A stretch of 64,000 bases of DNA. Origin: Luteimonas viscosa. Lineage in GTDB: Bacteria > Pseudomonadota > Gammaproteobacteria > Xanthomonadales > Xanthomonadaceae. The stretch spans positions 3,017,248 through 3,081,247 of the forward strand of contig NZ_VTFT01000001.1 in assembly GCF_008244685.1 (NCBI RefSeq), in the 5' to 3' direction. The notes beneath the pieces are model-generated. The model searched no databases and had not been told where the DNA came from. It saw nothing but the letters and a program-made list of their open reading frames with translations. This document shows positions 17,071-24,783 of the stretch, in pieces. Each line of letters starts with the position of its first letter. Positions within the stretch are counted from its first letter, which is position 1. Both the position numbers and the translations under genes were made by a program.

Positions 17071-19131
17071 ATGCTGCGACACGCCCTGCTGCCGATGTGC
17101 CTGCTGGCCGCGCTGCCGGCGCTGGCCGATGCGCGCGGTTTCGACGTGCGCGACCTGGTCCGGCTCGACCGCGTCTCGTCCCCGGCCCTGTCGCCGGACG
17201 GCCGCGCCGTGGCATTCGTCCAGCGCAGCGTGGATGCCGACCTCAAGGCCACCACCGCCGTGTACGTGCGCAGCCTGGTGACCCGCGACATGGCGCCACC
17301 GCGCAGGCTCACGCCCGAGGGCTGGAGCGTGAGCGCGCCCGCATTCTCGCCGGACGGATCGACCCTGTACTTCCTCAGCGCAAAGCACGGCACGCAGCAG
17401 CTCTACGCGATGCCGGCACAGGGAGGCGAGCCCAGCCAGCTGACCGGGTTCGCGCTCGACGTCGGCAGCTACCGGCTCTCGCCCGATGGTCGCCGCATCG
17501 CGTTCAGCGCCGAGACCTTCGCAGACTGCGCGGACGACTTCGCATGCACGCAGAAGCGCCTCGACGAACGCAAGGAGGCGAAGGCCAGCGGCGTCGTCTA
17601 CGAGCAGTTGTTCGTGCGCCACTGGGATACCTGGAAGGACGGTCGCCGCAGCCGGCTGTTCGTGGCCGACCTGCCGGCGGATGCCGCGGCGAAGCCGGTG
17701 TCGGCTGCGCGCGGCATCAGCCACGCGCTGGACGGCGACGTGCCGTCGAAGCCGTTCGGCGATGCCGGCGACTACACCTGGGCACCCGATGGAGGCAGCG
17801 TCGTCGCCAGCATCCGCGTGGCCGGGCGCGAGGAACCCTGGTCGACCAACTTCGACCTGTACCGCCTGCCGGTCGCCGACGGCGCGCCGGTGAACCTCAC
17901 GGAGGCCAACAAGGCCTGGGACGCCGGCCCGGTGTTCAGCGCCGACGGCAACACGCTGTACTACCGGGCGATGAAGCGGCCCGGCTTCGAGGCCGACCGC
18001 TACGCGATCATGGCGATGGACGTGGCCACCGGGCGGACCCGCGAGATCGCGCCGGACTGGGATCGTTCGCCGAGCAGCGTCAAACCCTCCGCCGACGGTC
18101 GCGCGCTGTATGCGGCGGCGCAGAGCGTGGGGGAATACCCGCTGTTCCGGATCGACATCGCCAGCGGCGAAGTGACCGAACTGGTCGGCGACGGCAGCGT
18201 CTCGTCCTACGAAGTGGCGGGGCAGTCGCTGGTGCTGACGCGCAACGCGCTCGATACCGGCGATGTGCTCTACGCGGCCTCGCCCGACGGCCAGGGCCTG
18301 CGCGCCATCACCCCGACCGCGGCCGAACGCCTGCCCGACGTCGACTTCGGCGCCTTCGAACAGTTCGACTTCCGCGGCGCCGGCGGCGATCGCGTGCACG
18401 GCTACGTCGTCAAGCCGTGGAACTACGTCGAAGGCCGGACCTACCCGGTCGCGTTCCTGATCCACGGAGGCCCGCAGGGCAGCTTCGGCAACGGCTGGAG
18501 CTACCGCTGGAACCCGCAGACCTATGCCGGCCAGGGCTACGCGGTGGTGATGATCGACTTCCACGGCTCGACCGGCTACGGCCAGGCCTTCACCGACTCC
18601 ATCAGCGGCGACTGGGGCGGCAAGCCGCTGGTCGACCTGCAGCAGGGCTGGGCCGCGGCGCTGGAGCGGTACGACTTCCTCGACGACGACCGCGCCTGCG
18701 CGCTCGGCGCCAGCTACGGCGGCTACATGGTCAACTGGATCGCGGGCAACTGGAACGAACCGTGGAAGTGCCTGGTCAACCACGACGGCGTGTTCGACAC
18801 CCGCTCGATGGGCTACGTCACCGAGGAGCTGTGGTTCACCGAATGGGAGAACGGCGGCACGCCTTACGAACAGCCGCGCAACTACGAGCGCTGGAACCCG
18901 GTGAACCACGTGTCGGAGTGGCGGGTGCCGATGCTGGTCGTGCAGGGCGAGAAGGACTACCGCGTGCCGGTGGACCAGGGGCTGTCGACGTTCACCGCGC
19001 TGCAGCGCAAGGGCATCGAGTCGCAGCTGCTGTACTTCCCCGACGAGAACCACTGGGTGCTCAAGCCGCACAACAGCGTGCTCTGGCACGACACCGTCAA
19101 TGCCTGGCTGAAGCGGCATCTGGGCGAGTAA
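17071..19131 (+). CDS. Exported prolyl oligopeptidase family (S9) peptidase
   Basis: This 686-residue serine peptidase has a signal peptide (MLRHALLPMCLLAALPALADA), an N-terminal seven-blade beta-propeller (about 25-400, with repeated LSPDGR-type motifs) and a C-terminal alpha/beta-hydrolase domain. The triad is visible: Ser548 in GASYGGYM, Asp629 in GEKDYRVP and His661 in DENHWV. Members cleave short peptides, often dipeptides, in the periplasm. The ATG at 17071 follows a strong GGAGGAG site; in-frame codons further upstream would precede the signal peptide and are unlikely. DUF819 and cstA follow on the same strand, which is compatible with peptide use. Confidence 0.93.
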   Translation: MLRHALLPMCLLAALPALADARGFDVRDLVRLDRVSSPALSPDGRAVAFVQRSVDADLKATTAVYVRSLVTRDMAPPRRLTPEGWSVSAPAFSPDGSTLYFLSAKHGTQQLYAMPAQGGEPSQLTGFALDVGSYRLSPDGRRIAFSAETFADCADDFACTQKRLDERKEAKASGVVYEQLFVRHWDTWKDGRRSRLFVADLPADAAAKPVSAARGISHALDGDVPSKPFGDAGDYTWAPDGGSVVASIRVAGREEPWSTNFDLYRLPVADGAPVNLTEANKAWDAGPVFSADGNTLYYRAMKRPGFEADRYAIMAMDVATGRTREIAPDWDRSPSSVKPSADGRALYAAAQSVGEYPLFRIDIASGEVTELVGDGSVSSYEVAGQSLVLTRNALDTGDVLYAASPDGQGLRAITPTAAERLPDVDFGAFEQFDFRGAGGDRVHGYVVKPWNYVEGRTYPVAFLIHGGPQGSFGNGWSYRWNPQTYAGQGYAVVMIDFHGSTGYGQAFTDSISGDWGGKPLVDLQQGWAAALERYDFLDDDRACALGASYGGYMVNWIAGNWNEPWKCLVNHDGVFDTRSMGYVTEELWFTEWENGGTPYEQPRNYERWNPVNHVSEWRVPMLVVQGEKDYRVPVDQGLSTFTALQRKGIESQLLYFPDENHWVLKPHNSVLWHDTVNAWLKRHLGE

Positions 19132-19203
19132 CCCTGCGCGGCGCGCTGCTTCTCTTCGGCGCCGCTTGATCCGCGGTTCGGCACACTTCCAACGGAGACA
19201 TCC

Positions 19204-20466
19204 ATGGCGATCGACAGCGCCGTACCCTCGACTGCCCTGATCACCAACGATGCGGTGGTGATGGGCCTGCTGGCCATCACGCTGGGGCTGGTGTTCTGGA
19301 CCTCGTCGCGGCCGAGCGGCGCCTGGAAGCGCTTCTACACCTACGTGCCCGCGCTGCTGCTGTGCTACCTGCTGCCCGCGGTCTACAACAGCATCGGCCT
19401 GATCGACGGCAACGCCTCGGGGCTGTATCCGATGGCGCGCGACTACCTGCTGCCCAGCGCGCTGGTGCTGCTGTGCCTGGCGATCGACCTGGGTGCGATC
19501 CTGCGGCTGGGGCCGAAGGCGGTGGTGATGTTCCTCACCGGTACGTTCGGGGTGATGCTCGGCGCGCTGGTGTCGTTCGTGGCGATGGGCTGGATCCATC
19601 CCGAGACGGTGGCCGGCGACACCTGGCGCGGCATGACCACCGTGGCCGGCAGCTGGATCGGCGGCGGCGCCAACCAGGCCGCGATGAAGGAGGTGTTCGA
19701 GGTCGAGGCGACGCTGTTCGGCCAGTTCATCGCCGTCGACGTGCTGGTAGCCAACGTGTGGATGGCGATCCTGCTGCTGATGGCCGCGCGCGCGGACGCG
19801 TTCGACCGCTGGACCCGCGCCGACACCTCCGCGATCGAGGACATGAAGCAGCGCATCGAGGCCTACCAGGCGCAGCACTCGCGCATCCCGAGCCTGACCG
19901 ACCTGATGGTGATCCTCGCCATCGGCCTCGGCGCGACCGGCTTGTCGCACCTGCTCGCCGAGCCGCTGGTGGCCTGGATGCAGAGCCTGCCCGCGTCGTG
20001 GAACCTCGAGGACTACAGCCTGACGTCCGGCTTCTTCTGGATGGTGGTGATCGCCACCACGGTTGGCCTGGTGCTGAGCTTCACCCGCGCCCGCGAGATG
20101 GAGGGCGCCGGGGCTTCGAAGGTCGGGTCCGCGATGCTCTACGTGCTGGTGGCGACCATCGGCATGCACATGGACATCGGCGCGCTGCTCGACCGGCCCT
20201 GGCTGTTCCTGCTCGGCCTGATCTGGATCGCGGTGCATGCGGCCCTGCTGCTGATGGTGGCCAAACTGATCCGCGCGCCGCTGTTCTTCCTGGCGGTCGG
20301 GTCGCAGGCCAACATCGGCGGAGCGGCTTCGGCGCCGGTGGTCGCCAGCGCGTTCCATCCGGCGCTGGCGCCGGTGGGTGTGCTGCTCGCGGTGCTGGGT
20401 TATGCGCTGGGCACCTATTGCGCCTACATCACCGGGCAACTGCTGCGGGTGATGGCGGGCGCCTGA
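19204..20466 (+). CDS. DUF819 family integral membrane protein
   Basis: This 420-residue polytopic membrane protein belongs to the DUF819 (YjcL-like) family, related in fold to sodium-coupled symporters. About ten to twelve hydrophobic segments can be counted. Two conserved stretches are visible: SWIGGGANQAAMKEVFE about residues 150-166, and GSQANIGGAASAPVVASAF near the C-terminus; they look like the two re-entrant repeats typical of carboxylate and amino-acid transporters. The substrate is unknown. The start is the ATG at 19204, with AACGGAGAC upstream. It lies 72 bases after the peptidase and may be co-transcribed with it. Confidence 0.85.
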   Translation: MAIDSAVPSTALITNDAVVMGLLAITLGLVFWTSSRPSGAWKRFYTYVPALLLCYLLPAVYNSIGLIDGNASGLYPMARDYLLPSALVLLCLAIDLGAILRLGPKAVVMFLTGTFGVMLGALVSFVAMGWIHPETVAGDTWRGMTTVAGSWIGGGANQAAMKEVFEVEATLFGQFIAVDVLVANVWMAILLLMAARADAFDRWTRADTSAIEDMKQRIEAYQAQHSRIPSLTDLMVILAIGLGATGLSHLLAEPLVAWMQSLPASWNLEDYSLTSGFFWMVVIATTVGLVLSFTRAREMEGAGASKVGSAMLYVLVATIGMHMDIGALLDRPWLFLLGLIWIAVHAALLLMVAKLIRAPLFFLAVGSQANIGGAASAPVVASAFHPALAPVGVLLAVLGYALGTYCAYITGQLLRVMAGA

Positions 20467-20631
20467 AGCGCCTCCGGGCAGGAGGCGTCGCCGCACGGCC
20501 GCGACACGCGGCCGCAGCAGCAGTACCGGGAGGGCGGACACGGGCCGGCGCGTCTGGCGACGTGCTTGACGTGCGGGAATGTCGCGCGCGTGTCGCACTG
20601 CAGCACGCACCACGAATCCGACTGGCAACCC

Positions 20632-20657
20632 ATTTGCACGATGCGAAGCTTGCAAAT
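20632..20657. promoter_or_regulatory. Inverted repeat upstream of cstA
   Basis: ATTTGCA at 20632-20638 and its exact complement TGCAAAT at 20651-20657, 12 bases apart, lie in the otherwise GC-rich 256-base gap before cstA. The arms are AT-richer than their surroundings. It could be a regulator-binding site; no regulator gene is adjacent. Confidence 0.35.
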
Positions 20658-20722
20658 TCGCGCGGTTTCGGTTCGGCTTGCGCTACCGGGCGGCATCGCC
20701 GTCGCCAAGGGAGCCGCCGCAC

Positions 20723-22411
20723 GTGAATGCCATCATCCTCCTGCTGGTCGGGCTCGGCGCGATGGCGCTGGGCTACGTGTTCTATTCGAAGTTCATCGCC
20801 GAGAAGATCTACCGGCTCCAGGCGGACTACCCGACGCCGGCGCATACCCTGCGCGACGGGGTCGACTACGTGCCGACCAACCGCTTCGTGCTCTGGGGGC
20901 ACCACTTCACGTCCGTGGCGGGTGCAGCGCCGATCGTGGGACCCGCTATCGCGGTGATCTGGGGCTGGGCGCCCGCGTTCCTGTGGGTGACCTTGGGCAC
21001 GGTGTTCTTCGCTGGCGTACACGACTTCGGCGCGCTCTGGGCCAGCGTGCGCAACAAGGGCAAGTCGATGGGCATGCTCAGCGGCAGCTACATCGGCCGC
21101 CGTGGGCGCAACCTGTTCCTGGTGGTGATCTTCCTGCTGCTACTGATGGTCAACGCCGCGTTCGCGGTGGTGATCGCCAACCTGCTGGTGTCCACGCCGA
21201 CCTCGGTGATCCCGGTGTGGGGTGCGATCCTGGTGGCGCTGGTGATCGGGCAACTGATCTACCGCTGGAAGGTGGGCCTGCTGTGGCCCTCGATCGGCGG
21301 CGTGATCGTGCTCTACGCGCTGATCCTGATCGGCAACAGCTATCCGCTGGTGCTGCCCGATTCGGTGTTCGGCATGAGCGCGAAGTCGGCCTGGATCGTG
21401 CTGCTGTTCCTGTACGCGGGCATCGCCTCGCTGCTGCCGGTGTGGGTGCTGCTGCAGCCGCGCGACTACATCAACGGCCTGCAGCTGTTCGTGGGCCTGG
21501 GCATCCTGTACGCGGCGGTGCTGTTCGCATCGCCGACGATCGTCGCCCCCGCGTTCAACGACAACGTGCCCGACGGCACGCCCGGGATCGTGCCGCTGCT
21601 GTTCGTGACCATCGCCTGCGGGGCGATCTCCGGCTTCCACGGCATGGTCGCCTCGGGCACCACGTCCAAGCAACTGGACAAGGAGACCGACGCGCGCTTC
21701 GTCGGCTACTTCGGCGCGGTCGGTGAGGGCATGCTGTCGCTGGCGGCCATCATATGCTGCACCGCCGGCTTCGCCACGCTGGTGGACTGGCAGGCGGTCT
21801 ACGCGCAGTTCGGCGCCGGCGGCGTGACCGCGTTCGTCAATGGCGGCGACGTGCTGCTGATGGAGGGCCTGGGCATGCCCGAGCAGCTCGGCTCGACCAT
21901 GCTGGCGACGATGGCGATCCTGTTCGCGGCCACCACCATGGACACCGGCCTGCGCCTGCAGCGCTTCGTGGTGCAGGAAGCGGCGGAGCTGGCGGGATTC
22001 AAGGTCGGGACCTTCCTCGGCACGGTGGTGGCGCTGGCGGTGTGCATGGCGCTGGCCTTCGGTGCCGGTGGCGATGGCGCCGGCGGCATGGTCATCTGGC
22101 CGTTGTTCGGCACCACCAACCAGCTGCTCGCGGCGCTCACACTCGCGGTGATCTCGGTGATCCTGATCCGCAAGGGCCGCAATCCGCTGTTCACCCTGGT
22201 GCCGCTCGTGTTCCTGCTGGTCATGTCGCTGTACGCGCTGATCGTGCAGCTGGGCACCTTCCTCGAGCAGGGCAACTGGCTGCTGCTGGCGATGGACGTG
22301 GTGATCCTGGTGGCTGCGCTGTGGGTGTCGTTCGAGGCCTTCCTGGCCATGCGCAAGGGGCGCGATGCCGGTGCCGCGGAGGACGGCACGCTGGACGGCG
22401 AGCGCGGCTGA
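20723..22411 (+). CDS. cstA: Carbon starvation protein CstA family transporter
   Basis: This 562-residue inner-membrane protein belongs to the CstA/BtsT family, which imports peptides or pyruvate during carbon limitation. About 15 membrane segments are visible, with family motifs FTSVAGAAPIVGPAIAV near residue 62, GTVFFAGVHDFGALWAS, ISGFHGMVASGTTSKQ and WPLFGTTNQLLAALTL. It is shorter than E. coli CstA (about 700). The start is a GTG at 20723 with AAGGGAG upstream; the domain begins right there. The stop overlaps the next ATG by one base, and the two following genes also overlap, forming a tight three-gene operon. Confidence 0.94.
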   Translation: MNAIILLLVGLGAMALGYVFYSKFIAEKIYRLQADYPTPAHTLRDGVDYVPTNRFVLWGHHFTSVAGAAPIVGPAIAVIWGWAPAFLWVTLGTVFFAGVHDFGALWASVRNKGKSMGMLSGSYIGRRGRNLFLVVIFLLLLMVNAAFAVVIANLLVSTPTSVIPVWGAILVALVIGQLIYRWKVGLLWPSIGGVIVLYALILIGNSYPLVLPDSVFGMSAKSAWIVLLFLYAGIASLLPVWVLLQPRDYINGLQLFVGLGILYAAVLFASPTIVAPAFNDNVPDGTPGIVPLLFVTIACGAISGFHGMVASGTTSKQLDKETDARFVGYFGAVGEGMLSLAAIICCTAGFATLVDWQAVYAQFGAGGVTAFVNGGDVLLMEGLGMPEQLGSTMLATMAILFAATTMDTGLRLQRFVVQEAAELAGFKVGTFLGTVVALAVCMALAFGAGGDGAGGMVIWPLFGTTNQLLAALTLAVISVILIRKGRNPLFTLVPLVFLLVMSLYALIVQLGTFLEQGNWLLLAMDVVILVAALWVSFEAFLAMRKGRDAGAAEDGTLDGERG

Positions 22412-22686
22412 TGGCGACCGACGCGCCCGGCGGCTCGCCGCTGGCGCGGCTGTCGGCCGCGCTCGGCGAGTTCTATGCCGCGCCCTACCGGCGCACGTTC
22501 GCGCGTGCCCGGCGCGACGAGGACGACCTGTTCATGCTGCTGGTCTGCTCGGAGGCGCTTGGCGTGCCGAACCCGGCCGCCTACTACACCCTGGAACTGA
22601 TGCCGGTGCTGTACGAGCGCTTCCACGACTGGCACCGGCGCATGGGCATGGAGCGCTCGCCGCTGGACCACGTCGGATGCTGCTGA
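22411..22686 (+). CDS. Cory-CC-star small protein
   Basis: This 91-residue protein ends in Cys-Cys-stop (HVGCC), the feature for which the cory-CC-star family is named. The body is helical and charged, with conserved-looking YAAPYRRTFARARRDEDDLF and NPAAYYTLELMPVLYERFHDW. No signal peptide or membrane span is seen. Its place directly behind cstA is where enteric bacteria carry YbdD/YjiX, a small protein needed for CstA/BtsT transport, so it may be a transporter partner; that is my inference. The ATG at 22411 shares one base with the cstA stop and the end overlaps the ATPase gene by 10 bases. Confidence 0.85.
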   Translation: MATDAPGGSPLARLSAALGEFYAAPYRRTFARARRDEDDLFMLLVCSEALGVPNPAAYYTLELMPVLYERFHDWHRRMGMERSPLDHVGCC

Positions 22687-23675
22687 CGCTCGCGGCGTCG
22701 CGCCGCGTGCTGTTCCTGGGCGGCAAGGGCGGGGTGGGCAAGACCACGGTCGCATCGGCCGTGGCGTACGCACAGGCCCGCGACGGGCGCCGGGTGCTGC
22801 TGGTGTCCACCGATCCTGCGCACAACCTCGGCCACCTGTGGCAATGCCGCATCGGCCCGGAGCCGCGGCCGCTGGCGGCAGGGCTCGACGCGGTCGAGAT
22901 CGATCCGGGGGCGACCGTGAAGGCGCACCTGGGGCAGGTCGGCGACGCGCTGCGCAAACTGATGCCGCCGCACCTGTCCGGCGAGGTCGACCGGCACCTG
23001 GCGCTGTCGCGCGACGCGCCGGGAATGCTCGAGGCCGCGTTGCTCGAGCGCATCGCGGGGATCGTGCAGCAGGGCCTGCGCAGCCACGACCTGCTGGTCT
23101 TCGATACCGCGCCGTCCGGACATACCGCACGCCTGATGGCGCTGCCGGACATGATGGCGGCGTGGACCGACGGCCTGCTGCGACGCCAGGCGCGCAGCGA
23201 ACGTTTCGGTGTCGCGCTGCGCAACCTCGGTGGCGACGACGGCGTGGCTGCGCGCGCGCTCGGCGAGGGCGACGAGGCGCGGACCCCCGGCGACCGGGAC
23301 CAGGCGATCCGCGCGATGCTGCACCGGCGGCGCCACCTGTTCGGCGACCTGCGCGATGTGCTGGCGGATGCCACCGCCACCGCGTTCGCCATCGTACTGG
23401 CGGCCGAGCGCCTGCCGGTGCTGGAAACGATCGAACTCCACGCCAGCCTGGTGCGTGCGGGCATCCACGTCGGCGCGCTCGTGGTCAACCGTCGCTCGCC
23501 CGCCGATGCCGGCGCGTTCCTCGCCGAACGGCGCGTCCAGGAGGAGATCCACCTTCGTGCGCTGCGCGAGGCGCTGCCGGACATCCCGTTGCAGCAGCTG
23601 CCGCTGCTTGCCGGGGACGTGGCGGGCGAGGCGGGCGTGGCCGCGATCGCCGACCTGCTGGCGCGCAGCGGCTAG
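22677..23675 (+). CDS. ArsA/GET3-like ATPase
   Basis: This 332-residue P-loop ATPase belongs to the ArsA/GET3/TRC40 family. The deviant Walker A is GGKGGVGKTT (residues 15-24), followed by VSTDPAHNLG (switch-type A-loop) and FDTAPSGHTARL. It is a single-domain member, unlike two-domain ArsA. Only one cysteine is present, so the ArsA metalloid-binding triad is missing and arsenite pumping is unlikely. Relatives chaperone tail-anchored membrane proteins; here it is tied by overlap to cstA and the cory-CC-star gene. It ends tail-to-tail with corA, sharing 4 bases. Confidence 0.9.
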   Translation: MLLTLAASRRVLFLGGKGGVGKTTVASAVAYAQARDGRRVLLVSTDPAHNLGHLWQCRIGPEPRPLAAGLDAVEIDPGATVKAHLGQVGDALRKLMPPHLSGEVDRHLALSRDAPGMLEAALLERIAGIVQQGLRSHDLLVFDTAPSGHTARLMALPDMMAAWTDGLLRRQARSERFGVALRNLGGDDGVAARALGEGDEARTPGDRDQAIRAMLHRRRHLFGDLRDVLADATATAFAIVLAAERLPVLETIELHASLVRAGIHVGALVVNRRSPADAGAFLAERRVQEEIHLRALREALPDIPLQQLPLLAGDVAGEAGVAAIADLLARSG

Positions 23676-24676
23676 AGCCAGCCGATGCGCCGGAACAGGC
23701 GGTAGAGCCCGAAGCAGACCGCGCCGACGAAGAGCACCAGCAGCGGGTAGGCATAGCGACCGTCGAGCTCGGGCATCGACCGGAAGTTCATCCCGTACCA
23801 GCTGGTGATCAGGGTCGGCGCCGCCAGCAGTGCGGCCCAGGCGCCGAGTTTCCTGACCGTCTCGCCCTGTGCCAGCGTGACCAGCGACTGGTTGACCGCC
23901 ATCGCGGTGCCCAGCAGGTCGCGCAGCGCGTCGACCGTGTCGTTGACGCGGATCACGTGGTCGTGCACGTCGCGGAAGTAGAAACGCGTTTCCTCCGGGA
24001 TCTGCGGCGAGGGCGAACGCACCAGCTGCGACAGCACGTCGATCAGCGGCGCCACCGACATCCGCATCTCGGTCAGCTCGCGCTTGAGGTCGTAGAGCCG
24101 TACCAGGGTGCTGCGCCGATACGCGTCCGAGAAGATGTCGCGCTCGAGCGCGCGCAGCGTGGCCTTGAACTGGTCGGCGATGGGCAGGTAGTTGTCGACG
24201 ATGAAGTCGAGCACCGCGTACAGCGCGTACGAGGGCCCCAGCGCGAGCAGGGCCGGCTCGCGCTCGACGCGTGCGCGGGCGTGCGCGTAGGAGAGCGAGG
24301 CGCCGTGACGGACCGTGATCAGGTAGTTCGGCCCGACGAAGATGTGGGTCTCGCCGAACAGGAGCTGGCCGTCGACCATCTGCGCGGTATTCACGGCGAG
24401 GAACAGGGCCTGGCCATAGGCCTCGACCTTGGGCCGCTGGTGCGCGTTGTGCGCGTCCTCGATCGCGAGCTCGTGCAGGTCGAACTCCTCCTGCAGCTTT
24501 TCCAGGCTGGCGTCGTCGGGTTCGTACAGTCCGATCCAGACGAAGCTGCCGTCGTCCTGTGCGAGCACGTCGCTGATCGCATCCAGCGCGATGTCGCGCC
24601 GGACGCCGTCCGGCGCGTACACCGCGCAGTTGACCACGCAGGCGGGGTTGGAGACGGGGGCGGACGCTTCGCTCAT
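23672..24676 (-). CDS. corA: CorA family magnesium/divalent cation channel
   Basis: This 334-residue protein is a CorA-type Mg2+/Co2+ channel. The cytoplasmic funnel (about 1-265) carries the long stalk helix. Two membrane helices follow, the first ending in the selectivity motif YGMN (about 292-295), then a short loop with MPELDGRY and the last helix ending in basic residues (LFRRIGWL). Length and motifs are standard. The start is the ATG at 24676. The stop overlaps the ATPase stop on the other strand, so there is no room for a separate terminator between them. Confidence 0.94.
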   Translation of the reverse strand: MSEASAPVSNPACVVNCAVYAPDGVRRDIALDAISDVLAQDDGSFVWIGLYEPDDASLEKLQEEFDLHELAIEDAHNAHQRPKVEAYGQALFLAVNTAQMVDGQLLFGETHIFVGPNYLITVRHGASLSYAHARARVEREPALLALGPSYALYAVLDFIVDNYLPIADQFKATLRALERDIFSDAYRRSTLVRLYDLKRELTEMRMSVAPLIDVLSQLVRSPSPQIPEETRFYFRDVHDHVIRVNDTVDALRDLLGTAMAVNQSLVTLAQGETVRKLGAWAALLAAPTLITSWYGMNFRSMPELDGRYAYPLLVLFVGAVCFGLYRLFRRIGWL

Positions 24677-24783
24677 GGGACGCATCCTGCGCGAGCCGGC
24701 GGGCCCGGGCAAGCCGCCGGGAAGCTGCCGTCCGGGCACCTCCGCCCATCCGGGCGGCGCGTGCGGCCGCGAGGCGCGGCCTC

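Noticed and set aside
16819..20655. A 1278-codon open frame on the minus strand, opposite the S9 peptidase and DUF819 genes
   Set aside because: It is rich in Arg, Ala, Gly and His with no domain, while the plus strand carries two clear families. Long antisense frames are expected at 70% GC.
22677..23675. Arsenite pump ATPase (arsA) of an arsenic resistance operon
   Set aside because: No metalloid-binding cysteines, only one ATPase domain, and no arsB, arsC or arsR nearby.
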